5,490 nucleotides of DNA from Geodermatophilaceae bacterium (GTDB lineage Bacteria; Actinomycetota; Actinomycetes; Mycobacteriales; Geodermatophilaceae): NCBI GenBank assembly GCA_013814015.1, contig JACCQS010000197.1:1-5490 (forward strand), read 5' to 3'. This document shows, one piece after another, positions 1-5,490 of this stretch; within the stretch, counting starts at the first letter, position 1; every line of letters begins with the position of its first letter. Made by a program: the position numbers and the translations under genes. The notes under the pieces were generated by a model. The model did not search any database. It was not told where the DNA came from and worked only from the letters and a program-made list of their open reading frames with translations.

Positions 1-202
1 AGATCGCCTGGGTCGTGGCCAGGATGTGCGCCTCGTTGAACGAGGTCAACAGACTCGACCCGCGATGCCCCGATGTGCCGAAGGCGACCTGCTGGCGCGG
101 ATCGTCGGGATCCGGTGTCTCGGTGAAATACCGGGTGACCAGGTGCGCAACATCGACCAGGTCAGCGGGCTGCGCCGGTTGCCCGGCACGGGAGTCCGTC
201 AT
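1..202 (-). CDS. pgm: Phosphoglucomutase, alpha-D-glucose phosphate-specific (N-terminal 67 codons, partial)
   Basis: This is the beginning of a minus-strand gene that leaves the window at base 1. The product interconverts glucose 1-phosphate and glucose 6-phosphate in the cytoplasm, linking glycolysis with glycogen, trehalose and cell-wall sugar synthesis. The visible protein starts MTDSRAGQPAQPADLVDV and contains VAFGTSGHRGSS at about residues 40-51, followed by FNEAHILATTQAI; I recognise this order as the conserved N-terminus of bacterial Pgm (about 545 residues in full). The catalytic phosphoserine loop lies outside the window. The ATG at 202-200 was chosen because the known proteins begin with an RAGQPAQP-like stretch and because GAGGAT precedes it by 6 bases. 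An in-frame ATG at 241-239 would add 13 residues that do not resemble the family. It is divergent from the ATPase gene at 399. Confidence 0.95.
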   Translation of the reverse strand, partial: MTDSRAGQPAQPADLVDVAHLVTRYFTETPDPDDPRQQVAFGTSGHRGSSLLTSFNEAHILATTQAI

Positions 203-208
203 GCCCCG

Positions 209-214
209 ATCCTC
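209..214 (-). promoter_or_regulatory. Ribosome binding site of pgm
   Basis: Read on the minus strand this is GAGGAT, six bases upstream of the ATG at 202. It decides in favour of that start over the in-frame ATG at 241, which has no comparable site in front of it. Confidence 0.65.
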
Positions 215-269
215 GCGCACCGAGGCCAGCCGCGCCGTCATCCTGGGGGCCTCAGCGCCTGCTCCCGAA

Positions 270-320
270 GACTCAGGGCGTCCCTGAGTCGAATCATTCG
301 AGTCAGGGGTCCCCTGAGTC
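270..320. repeat. Cluster of three overlapping palindromes with a 15-bp period
   Basis: Three inverted repeats overlap in the divergent intergenic region. The first is perfect: arms GACTCAGGG (270-278) and CCCTGAGTC (282-290) around a 3-base loop. The second spans 285-305 and is centred on 295; nine of its ten base pairs match. The third spans 300-320, centred on 310, with arms of ten bases, one mismatch and a single-base centre. The centres 280, 295 and 310 are exactly 15 bp apart, and each palindrome shares its outer arm with its neighbour. Seen another way, 270-299 and 300-329 are a degenerate tandem duplication of 30 bp, identical at 22 of 30 positions by my count. As DNA this could be a multi-site operator; as RNA it could form alternative hairpins in a pgm leader. 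No T-run follows on either strand, and no terminator is expected between divergent genes. Confidence 0.85.
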
Positions 321-357
321 GGATCGGTTCCGACACGAGCATTGGGTTGTCTACCGA

Positions 358-385
358 AATCTAGGGTTCTGCTTAGATGAGCCAA
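358..385 (-). promoter_or_regulatory. Candidate promoter of pgm
   Basis: On the minus strand TTGGCT (385-380) is followed after 16 bases by TAGATT (363-358), a fair match to a housekeeping -35/-10 pair. Transcription would start near 351 and give pgm a leader of about 150 bases containing the whole palindrome cluster at 270-320. The call rests only on hexamer resemblance, so a different start site is quite possible. Confidence 0.3.
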
Positions 386-391
386 TACAGT
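386..391 (+). promoter_or_regulatory. Candidate -10 element for a leaderless ATPase transcript
   Basis: TACAGT fits the actinobacterial -10 pattern TANNNT and ends seven bases before the ATG at 399. That is the spacing expected when transcription begins at the start codon itself. No Shine-Dalgarno sequence lies in the bases before the ATG (CCTCGAC), which agrees with leaderless translation. I see no clear -35 hexamer. The site abuts the candidate pgm -35 element at 380-385 on the other strand, so the two promoters could compete. Confidence 0.4.
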
Positions 392-398
392 CCTCGAC

Positions 399-1586
399 AT
401 GGATCCGATCCGTAACCCGTACGCCCCGGGTGCCGGCCAGCGGCCACCCGAACTCGCCGGTCGCGACGATGAACTCGCCGCCTTCGACGTACTCCTCGAA
501 CGGATCAGCGCCCGGCGCCCGGAACGGTCGCTGATGCTCACCGGCCTGCGCGGAGTCGGCAAGACGGTGCTGCTCAACCAGCTCCGTTCGGCGGCGATCG
601 CGCGGGGGTTCGGGACCGGCAAGTGGGAGGCCCGCCCGGACCAGGACATCCGCCGCCCGCTGGCCGGCGCCCTGCACCTGGCGGTCCGTGAGATCGCCCC
701 GCGACATCGGGCACCAGACCGGGTCGAACACCTCCTCGCGGTCCTCAAGGCGTTCGGCTCACGTCAGCCACCCGGTACGGCTATGCGGGACCGCTGGGTA
801 CCAAGCATCGACGGGCCGGCGGCGGTGGGCCGGGCGGACTCCGGCGATCTGGAGATCGACTTGGTGGAGTTGCTCACCGATGCAGCCGAGCTGGCCAGCG
901 ACGTCGGCTCGGGCATCGCGCTGTTCGTCGACGAGGTCCATGACCTCGGCCCCGACGATGTCTCGGCGCTGTGCGCGGCCTGTCACGAACTGTCCCAACT
1001 GGGCGCGCCACTGATCGTTGTCGGCGCCGGCCTGCCGCACGTGCCGGCCGTCCTGTCCGCGGCCAAGAGCTACTCCGAACGGCTGTTCCGCTTCTCTCGG
1101 ATCGACCGACTCGACCGTACGTCGGCAGACCTCGCCCTGCGTGCACCGGCCGATCGGGAGGGCGTCGACTTCGAGTCGGCCGCGCTCGATGCCCTCTATG
1201 CGGCGGCCGACGGTTATCCGTACTTCGTGCAGGCCTACGGCAAGGTCACCTGGGATGTCGCCGGTGCGTCCCCGATCACGGCCGCGGATGTGGCGGTCGC
1301 CCGCCCGATCGCCGAGGCCGAACTCGCCGTCGGGTTCTTCGGGTCGCGGTACGAGCGGGCCACCCCGGCCGAGCGCGAGTACCTGCGTGCCATGGCCGAC
1401 GACGCTGAGGACACAGGTGCCGGTCTGTCCAGCGCACAGGTCGCTAAGACGCTGAGCCGCAAGCCCGCGAGCCTGTCGCCCGCTCGTGACGCCCTCATCA
1501 AGAAAGGACTGATCTACTCCGCTCAACGCGGCCAGATTGCGTTCACCGTCCCGCATTTCGGCCGCTATCTCCGGAGGCAGACCTGA
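399..1586 (+). CDS. AAA-type ATP-binding protein with C-terminal winged helix
   Basis: A 395-residue cytoplasmic P-loop ATPase. After the opening MDPIRNPYAPGAGQRPPELA and a GRDDEL box (residues 21-26), the Walker A motif GLRGVGKT lies at 49-56 and Walker B IALFVDEVHD at 173-182, with acidic residues D178 and E179 available for magnesium binding and hydrolysis. A strand APLIVVGAGLP (203-213) sits where a sensor 1 strand is expected. Residues 318-395, from ATPAEREYLRAMA to PHFGRYLRR, look like a winged helix-turn-helix. This order recalls AAA_16/Orc1-Cdc6-like proteins, a group common in Actinobacteria and mostly uncharacterised. The ligand or DNA target cannot be read from the sequence. The ATG at 399 is chosen because the MDP-R-NPY-PGAG opening is what I recall for homologues. 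The gene heads the rightward gene set. Confidence 0.85.
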   Translation: MDPIRNPYAPGAGQRPPELAGRDDELAAFDVLLERISARRPERSLMLTGLRGVGKTVLLNQLRSAAIARGFGTGKWEARPDQDIRRPLAGALHLAVREIAPRHRAPDRVEHLLAVLKAFGSRQPPGTAMRDRWVPSIDGPAAVGRADSGDLEIDLVELLTDAAELASDVGSGIALFVDEVHDLGPDDVSALCAACHELSQLGAPLIVVGAGLPHVPAVLSAAKSYSERLFRFSRIDRLDRTSADLALRAPADREGVDFESAALDALYAAADGYPYFVQAYGKVTWDVAGASPITAADVAVARPIAEAELAVGFFGSRYERATPAEREYLRAMADDAEDTGAGLSSAQVAKTLSRKPASLSPARDALIKKGLIYSAQRGQIAFTVPHFGRYLRRQT

Positions 1587-1681
1587 CAGGCCCGCGAAAA
1601 GAATCCACGGTGACGATCATGGATGAAGGTTCACCCATTCCCGACCGGCACCCACGCTGGCACACTCGCCCACACGAGCAG

Positions 1682-1688
1682 AAGGGGG
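1682..1688 (+). promoter_or_regulatory. Ribosome binding site deciding the start of the 107-residue protein
   Basis: AAGGGGG ends five bases before the ATG at 1694. The in-frame GTG at 1610 and ATG at 1619 have no purine-rich site of similar strength, so 1694 is preferred. Confidence 0.6.
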
Positions 1689-1693
1689 ACCAG

Positions 1694-2017
1694 ATGAGCC
1701 GCAAGAACACACGCGACCTGATCGCCGAGATCTACGCCGACTCCGGGGCTGACCTCGACGAGTTGGCCCGATTGCGCGACCGAGTCGACGAGGTGCAGAG
1801 CGAGGTCGTAGAGCAAGAAGAGTCCGACGGCATCGTCGTGGCGACAGGCAAGGCGTTCGAGATCATCCGAATCCTGGTGGAAGAAGGCGTCGTGAAGACG
1901 CGGCATCGGACCCAGGGCCCGGTCGACCACTCCCAATTGCGCTCGATCGTGGCGGCGAACCTCGCCTACCTACAGGCCACCCTGGGTGCTTTGCCCGGCC
2001 AGACACCGCCGCAGTAA
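1694..2017 (+). CDS. Hypothetical 107-residue protein with short coiled coil
   Basis: I do not recognise this protein. From the ATG at 1694 it has 107 residues, with no signal peptide or membrane segment. Residues about 20-43 form an acidic helix with hydrophobic residues at L24, L27, V31, V34 and V38, the 3-4 spacing of a coiled coil. A second, more hydrophobic helix follows at about 47-67 (IVVATGKAFEIIRILVEEGVV), then a third at about 78-100, ending in a proline-rich tail. Reading from GTG 1610 would give 135 residues, but the extra 28 are rich in proline, histidine and charge, look like untranslated sequence, and have no ribosome site. It starts 107 bases after the ATPase and ends 60 bases before the cyclase-like gene. 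A helical adaptor for one of these ATPases is a guess from position and shape. That it is a real gene is supported by the ribosome site and protein-like composition. Confidence 0.7.
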   Translation: MSRKNTRDLIAEIYADSGADLDELARLRDRVDEVQSEVVEQEESDGIVVATGKAFEIIRILVEEGVVKTRHRTQGPVDHSQLRSIVAANLAYLQATLGALPGQTPPQ

Positions 2018-2059
2018 CACCGAGGCGTCGCGCCGCGCAGCCAAGGCGTGAGGTGCGCC

Positions 2060-2066
2060 AGGAGGG
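2060..2066 (+). promoter_or_regulatory. Ribosome binding site of the cyclase-STAND gene
   Basis: AGGAGGG lies 11 bases before the GTG at 2078. The spacing is slightly long, but the site is close to ideal in sequence and favours 2078 over the in-frame GTG at 2048, which lies upstream of this site. Confidence 0.6.
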
Positions 2067-2077
2067 ATCGCCGGTCC

Positions 2078-4675
2078 GTGACCGATCTGCCGACCGGGAC
2101 CCTCACCCTGCTGTTCAGCGATATCGAGGGATCGACGAGCCTGTTGAGCCGGCTCGGCGACCGGTACGGCGATGTCTTGTCGGCTCAGCGGGCGATCATG
2201 CGCACGGCGATCACCGAGCACGACGGCCACGAGATGGGCACCGAGGGTGACAGCTTCTTCGTGGTTTTCGAGTCGGTTGCCGATGCGGTGAATGCCGCGT
2301 ATCAGGCGCAGCGGGGTCTGAATGCCTACCCCTGGCCCGACGGCACTCAGGTCGGTGTACGAATGGGGCTGCACACCGGTGAGCCCCACAGGCACGAGGA
2401 CGGGTACGTCGGCATGGACGTACACCGAGCCGCACGAGTGGCGGCATGCGCGCACGGTGGGCAAGTTCTGCTGTCCGCGGCCACGCACACTTTCGCGATT
2501 GCTGAGCCAGTCGACTTCCTGGACTTGGGCTGGCACCGGCTCAAGGACATTCCGGAGCCCGAGCATCTGTATCAACTCATCGCACAGGATCTGCCGCGAG
2601 AGTTCCCTCCGCCGAAGAGTCTGGGCTCACGGGCCACACTGCCGATCCCGTCGACGCCGATCGTCGGCCGGGAGGAGGAGTTGGCCGAACTGCAGTCGCT
2701 GATCACTGCCGAAGACGTCCGCCTCGTGACATTGAGCGGTCCGGGTGGTTGCGGAAAGACCAGGTTGGCCATCGCGGCCGCAGCGGCGCTGGAACAGGAA
2801 TTCCCGGACGGCGTCTACTTCGTCGGGCTCGAGGAGGTCCGTTCCCTCGATGTCATGTGGACGACGATCGCCGAAGTGCTCGGTGCTGGTAGTGAGGGTT
2901 CGGCTCGGGCGAGTCTGCTGAACCAGATGGCCAACCGTTCGGCGCTGCTGCTGCTGGACAACCTCGAGCAGCTTCCTGGTGCAGCCGATGTGGTAGCCGA
3001 CCTTCTCGCAGCGGTTCCGAAAACAGCCGTCCTGGCCACCTCCCGGCGGCCCTTGCACCTCTCCGAGGAGTACGACCACCCCGTGCCGCCGCTGTCGCTG
3101 CCTGCCGCCGAGAACGAGGCGGACTCCGGTGCGGTTCGCCTGTTCCTGCAGCGAGCGCAGATGGTCCGGCCGGGTTTCGCCCTCACCGATGACAACCGCG
3201 CTGCCGTGGCCGAGATCTGCCGGCGGCTTGACGGGCTGCCACTGGCCATCGAGCTTGCTGCGGCCAGGGTCAATCTGCTCAGTCCGCGGGCGCTCCTTGC
3301 ACGGTTGGACGCCAGCCTGGAACTCCCCGGAATCCGGCCCGGCCGGCCAGCGCGCCAGCAAACGTTGCGGGCCACGATCGCGTGGAGCTACGGCCTGCTC
3401 TCCTTGGAACAGCAAGGCGTGTTCCGACAACTGGGAGTCTTGGCCGCTTCCTGCGATCTGGCGGCGTTCGGCACAGTGGTCGGCGCGCAAGGCGATCCGC
3501 TCGAGCTCCTGGCTCACTTGGTGGATGCCAGCCTCGTACAGGTGGATGAGGACCCCGACGGCGAGCCTCGGGTGCACATTCTCCAGACCATCGCGGCCTT
3601 TGCTCGGGAACGACTGGTCGAGGCTGAGGAGTTGGACGCGGCGCGTGCGCGGCATGCCCAGCACTACCTCACTGCCATCGCGGAACTCTCACCGCTGCTG
3701 CACAGCAGTCGCTTCCTGATCATCAGAGATCGAATCGAACTCGAGCTCGACAACCTGCGTGCGGCACTGGACTGGGCGCTGGGCACCGCGGCCGACCTGC
3801 CGCCATCGGACCGGTTGGGCATCGGGCTGCGATTGTGCCAAGAGCTGAGCTGGTTCTGGTACGCCTGCGGCTACCACGCCGAGGGACGCCGATGGCTTTC
3901 TCGAGCGGTCGAGGCTGCAAAAGGCGAACAGAGCAGCGCCCTGATGACGACGCTGCACGCGCTCGGTGTCGTGCTGCAACAGCACGGCGAGAACGTGCAG
4001 AGCCGGGACCTGCTGCTCAGATGTCTGGATTTCTGGCGCCGGAAGGGCGATCCCAACAAGATCGCGCTGGAACTGAACAGTCTGGCTTGCGCTCAACGCG
4101 CACTAGGTGAACCCGAGAGTGCAAGGGGCCTCTTCGACGAGAGCATCACCATCGCCCGCACGATCGGTGATGACGCGCGGCAGGCGGCCGCGTTGTCCAA
4201 TCTGGCGCTTCTCGAGCTCGACGAGAACCATCCCGATCGGGCGGTTGTGCTGCTGCGGCAGACATTGACTATCGACCAGCGGTTGGGCGACACGTGGGGC
4301 GTCGCGCACGACCACAACAATCTAGGCGCGGCGATGGTCCGAGCCGGTCAGATCACTGAAGCTCACGACATCCTGAGAGAACACGCAGCCAGCGCGGTGG
4401 CGCTCGGCGACATGGAGCTCAGCATCAACTACCTCGAGGCGTTCTCGCTGATCTTCGCCGAATCCGGGGACGCGCCGCGAGCCGCCAGGCTGCTCGGCGC
4501 AAGCAAGGCACTACGGGAGTCCGCCGAGTTGCCTATGGCCGCTCCTGACGAAGCGATCCTCGAGCTCTCGATCAGCAAGGCCCGCGGTCTTCCGGACGCC
4601 TCTACCTGGGCGGCCAACGTGGCGGCCGGGTCCGAGTTCTCCCTCGACGATGCCCTCGCGGACGCGCTGCGGTAA
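2078..4675 (+). CDS. Class III nucleotide cyclase-like / STAND (NB-ARC) ATPase / TPR protein
   Basis: An 865-residue cytoplasmic signalling protein in three parts. Residues 1-170 are a class III cyclase homology domain: metal-binding D15 in LLFSDIEGST and D58 in TEGDSFFVVF are present, as is the transition-state arginine R120 in YVGMDVHRAARV. The position of the substrate-specifying lysine is G54, its partner aspartate position is G109, and the transition-state asparagine is H116. Residues about 190-480 are a STAND ATPase: Walker A GPGGCGKT (221-228), Walker B ALLLLDNLEQ (289-298), ATSR (320-323) and GLPLAIELAAAR (386-397). From about 620 to 810 TPR-like helical pairs follow. The end, SLDDALADAL, resembles the point in related LuxR-type regulators just before the helix-turn-helix, which is absent here. 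GTG 2078 is chosen because homologues begin TDLPTGT. An output by protein contact or cyclic nucleotide is inference. Confidence 0.9.
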   Translation: MTDLPTGTLTLLFSDIEGSTSLLSRLGDRYGDVLSAQRAIMRTAITEHDGHEMGTEGDSFFVVFESVADAVNAAYQAQRGLNAYPWPDGTQVGVRMGLHTGEPHRHEDGYVGMDVHRAARVAACAHGGQVLLSAATHTFAIAEPVDFLDLGWHRLKDIPEPEHLYQLIAQDLPREFPPPKSLGSRATLPIPSTPIVGREEELAELQSLITAEDVRLVTLSGPGGCGKTRLAIAAAAALEQEFPDGVYFVGLEEVRSLDVMWTTIAEVLGAGSEGSARASLLNQMANRSALLLLDNLEQLPGAADVVADLLAAVPKTAVLATSRRPLHLSEEYDHPVPPLSLPAAENEADSGAVRLFLQRAQMVRPGFALTDDNRAAVAEICRRLDGLPLAIELAAARVNLLSPRALLARLDASLELPGIRPGRPARQQTLRATIAWSYGLLSLEQQGVFRQLGVLAASCDLAAFGTVVGAQGDPLELLAHLVDASLVQVDEDPDGEPRVHILQTIAAFARERLVEAEELDAARARHAQHYLTAIAELSPLLHSSRFLIIRDRIELELDNLRAALDWALGTAADLPPSDRLGIGLRLCQELSWFWYACGYHAEGRRWLSRAVEAAKGEQSSALMTTLHALGVVLQQHGENVQSRDLLLRCLDFWRRKGDPNKIALELNSLACAQRALGEPESARGLFDESITIARTIGDDARQAAALSNLALLELDENHPDRAVVLLRQTLTIDQRLGDTWGVAHDHNNLGAAMVRAGQITEAHDILREHAASAVALGDMELSINYLEAFSLIFAESGDAPRAARLLGASKALRESAELPMAAPDEAILELSISKARGLPDASTWAANVAAGSEFSLDDALADALR

Positions 4676-4690
4676 ACCTGAGCGGTGGGT

Positions 4691-4695
4691 GAGGA
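4691..4695 (+). promoter_or_regulatory. Ribosome binding site of the DUF885 gene
   Basis: GAGGA lies seven bases before the ATG at 4703, inside the 27-base gap after the cyclase-STAND stop codon. The short gap leaves little room for a separate promoter or terminator and suggests translation from a shared transcript. Confidence 0.6.
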
Positions 4696-4702
4696 TGGGG
4701 CA

Positions 4703-5490
4703 ATGAATTCGACCCCACCTGCGGATGCAGCCCCCCTCCATGCCCCCACCCCGCGGCGGATCGCCGACCGATACGTCGAGACGATGACGGACCTGAATCC
4801 CATCCTGGGCACCATGCTCGGGACCACACCATCCGATGACCGGCTGCCCGATTTCTCGCCAGCGGGAATCACCGCCGCTGATGACGCTGCCCGGTCCACG
4901 CTCGCCGAACTGGACGCCGCACCCGACACCGATGACGTACTGGAGCTGCGCTGCGCCCGACTGTTGCGCAATCGGCTCCGGGCCAGCCTGGCGCTCAGCG
5001 AGGCGGGCGAGGACCTCCGTACGGTCAACAACATCTTCACGCCGATGCACAGCACTCGGCAGGTGTTCCTGCTGATGCCGGCCGCCACCGAACAGGACTG
5101 GGCGGTGATCGCCCGCCGGATGGCGCGCGTCCCGGCCGCCTACGAGAGTTACCGGGCGGCCTTGACCGAAGGCGCATCGCAGGGCTTGTACGCCGCACCG
5201 AGGCAGGTCGACGCGCTAGTGAGTCAGCTCGGCCAATGGCTGGGATCCGGGTCGGACCAGTCGTGGTTCGCCTCGTTCGTGTCCGACGCTCCGCATGCCG
5301 ATCCGCTGCGTGACGAGCTGGAGGAGGCGGCCCGACACGCGACCGAGTCGGTGCGGACCACCCGAGACTTCCTTCAGGGAAGGTATCGAAGCGGCGCCGA
5401 GGGTACGCCGGACGCCGTTGGTGCCGAGCGCTATTCCCGGGCGGCCATGCAGACACCGGCGCCGAGCTCGACCTCGATGAGGCCTTCACC
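4703..5490 (+). CDS. DUF885 family protein, putative metallopeptidase (N-terminal half, partial, probable frameshift)
   Basis: The gene starts at ATG 4703 and runs off the right edge after 262 codons. Features I recall for DUF885 (PF05960) are RRIADRYVETMTDLNPILGTMLG at about residues 18-40 followed by DDRLPDFSPAG, then LRCARLLRNRLRASLALSEAGEDLR and the stretch TPDAVGAERYS just before codon 247. Family members are about 550-600 residues, and their zinc-binding HE..PGHH-like motif lies in the C-terminal half, outside the window. They are classed with metallopeptidases, but the substrate is generally unknown. There is no signal peptide. After codon 247 the frame reads AAMQTPAPSSTSMRPSP, unlike the family, while the frame beginning at 5446 reads HADTGAELDLDEAFT, which fits it; a base is probably missing at 5441-5446. 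The annotated frame stays open to the edge, so the true end is unseen. It could be a pseudogene or a sequencing error. Confidence 0.8.
   Translation, partial: MNSTPPADAAPLHAPTPRRIADRYVETMTDLNPILGTMLGTTPSDDRLPDFSPAGITAADDAARSTLAELDAAPDTDDVLELRCARLLRNRLRASLALSEAGEDLRTVNNIFTPMHSTRQVFLLMPAATEQDWAVIARRMARVPAAYESYRAALTEGASQGLYAAPRQVDALVSQLGQWLGSGSDQSWFASFVSDAPHADPLRDELEEAARHATESVRTTRDFLQGRYRSGAEGTPDAVGAERYSRAAMQTPAPSSTSMRPS
5441..5446 (+). other. Probable one-base deletion (frameshift) in the DUF885 gene
   Basis: Up to TPDAVGAERYSR the protein follows the family in the frame of the 4703 start. From 5446 onward the family-like continuation HADTGAELDLDEAFT lies in another frame, the one reached if a single base is restored in GCGGCC. 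With one base added, the spacing between ERY and LDLDEA is 11 residues, the number I recall for homologues such as those reading ERYARWSRYF-type sequence. A loss of one C would give Ala-Ala-His across the joint. Confidence 0.6.

Noticed and set aside
203..241. ATG at 241-239 (minus strand) as start of pgm
   Set aside because: It adds 13 residues unlike the family, and the GAGGAT site points to the ATG at 202.
270..320. Intrinsic terminator or CRISPR-like repeat at the palindrome cluster
   Set aside because: No T-run follows on either strand, the flanking genes diverge, and the repeats overlap without spacers.
26..364. Plus-strand open frames at 15-287 and 26-364
   Set aside because: They run opposite the clear phosphoglucomutase N-terminus and through the palindrome cluster, and encode arginine- and serine-rich sequence with no family resemblance.
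759..1556. Minus-strand open frame of 265 codons opposite the AAA ATPase
   Set aside because: It is a shadow of the ATPase gene; the plus-strand product has Walker A and B motifs, and this one shows no domain.
1610..1693. Upstream GTG/ATG start extending the small protein by 28 residues
   Set aside because: There is no ribosome site before 1610 or 1619, the extra residues look like translated spacer, and 1694 has a strong AAGGGGG site.
2048..2077. GTG at 2048 as start of the cyclase-STAND protein
   Set aside because: The ten extra residues are mostly arginine and the AGGAGGG ribosome site at 2060-2066 would lie inside the gene; homologues begin at the position of GTG 2078.
2018..2077. Terminator between the small protein and the cyclase-STAND gene
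   Set aside because: Only a GGCG/CGCC stem of four pairs is visible and no T-run follows; it is not distinguishable from background in GC-rich DNA.
2627..3664. Long minus-strand open frame of 345 codons opposite the cyclase-STAND gene
   Set aside because: It lies opposite conserved Walker and GLPLAIELAAAR motifs, has an arginine/glutamine/glycine-rich composition without recognisable domains, and is the usual shadow of a GC-rich gene.
5037..5489. Minus-strand open frame of 150 codons at the right edge
   Set aside because: It lies opposite the DUF885 gene and encodes arginine/proline/serine-rich sequence typical of a shadow frame.

Overview
The window is GC-rich, with strong G/C preference at codon third positions. 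It encodes proteins of typically actinobacterial kinds: an actinobacterial-type phosphoglucomutase N-terminus, a class III cyclase-STAND-TPR protein of the sort abundant in mycobacteria, streptomycetes and relatives, and a DUF885 protein. One gene also appears to have a leaderless start, which is common in Actinobacteria. I cannot place it below phylum or class level from the sequence alone.

Layout. Positions 1-202 (minus strand) hold the first 67 codons of a phosphoglucomutase gene (pgm) that leaves the window at its left edge. Positions 203-398 are a divergent intergenic region. It contains three overlapping palindromes centred exactly 15 bp apart (270-320), and between these and the right-hand gene a pair of candidate back-to-back promoters. 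From 399 on, everything reads rightward: an AAA-type ATPase with a C-terminal winged helix (399-1586); an unrecognised 107-residue protein with a short coiled coil (1694-2017); an 865-residue nucleotide-cyclase-like/STAND ATPase/TPR protein (2078-4675); and the N-terminal half of a DUF885 putative metallopeptidase (4703 to the right edge). The DUF885 reading frame appears to be broken by a one-base loss near 5441-5446.

How they may work together. The spacers between the rightward genes are 107, 60 and 27 bp and none holds a convincing terminator, so co-transcription is plausible. The two large P-loop proteins are of regulatory or signal-sensing type, and the small acidic coiled-coil protein sits between them, which makes it a candidate partner or adaptor; this is inference from position only. 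The cyclase domain keeps both metal-binding aspartates and the transition-state arginine but lacks the canonical substrate-specifying residues and the transition-state asparagine, so whether it makes a cyclic nucleotide is open. Pgm and DUF885 look like ordinary flanking genes. I see no mobile element, CRISPR array, tRNA or rRNA. The least explained elements are the 15-bp-periodic palindrome cluster and the 107-residue protein.
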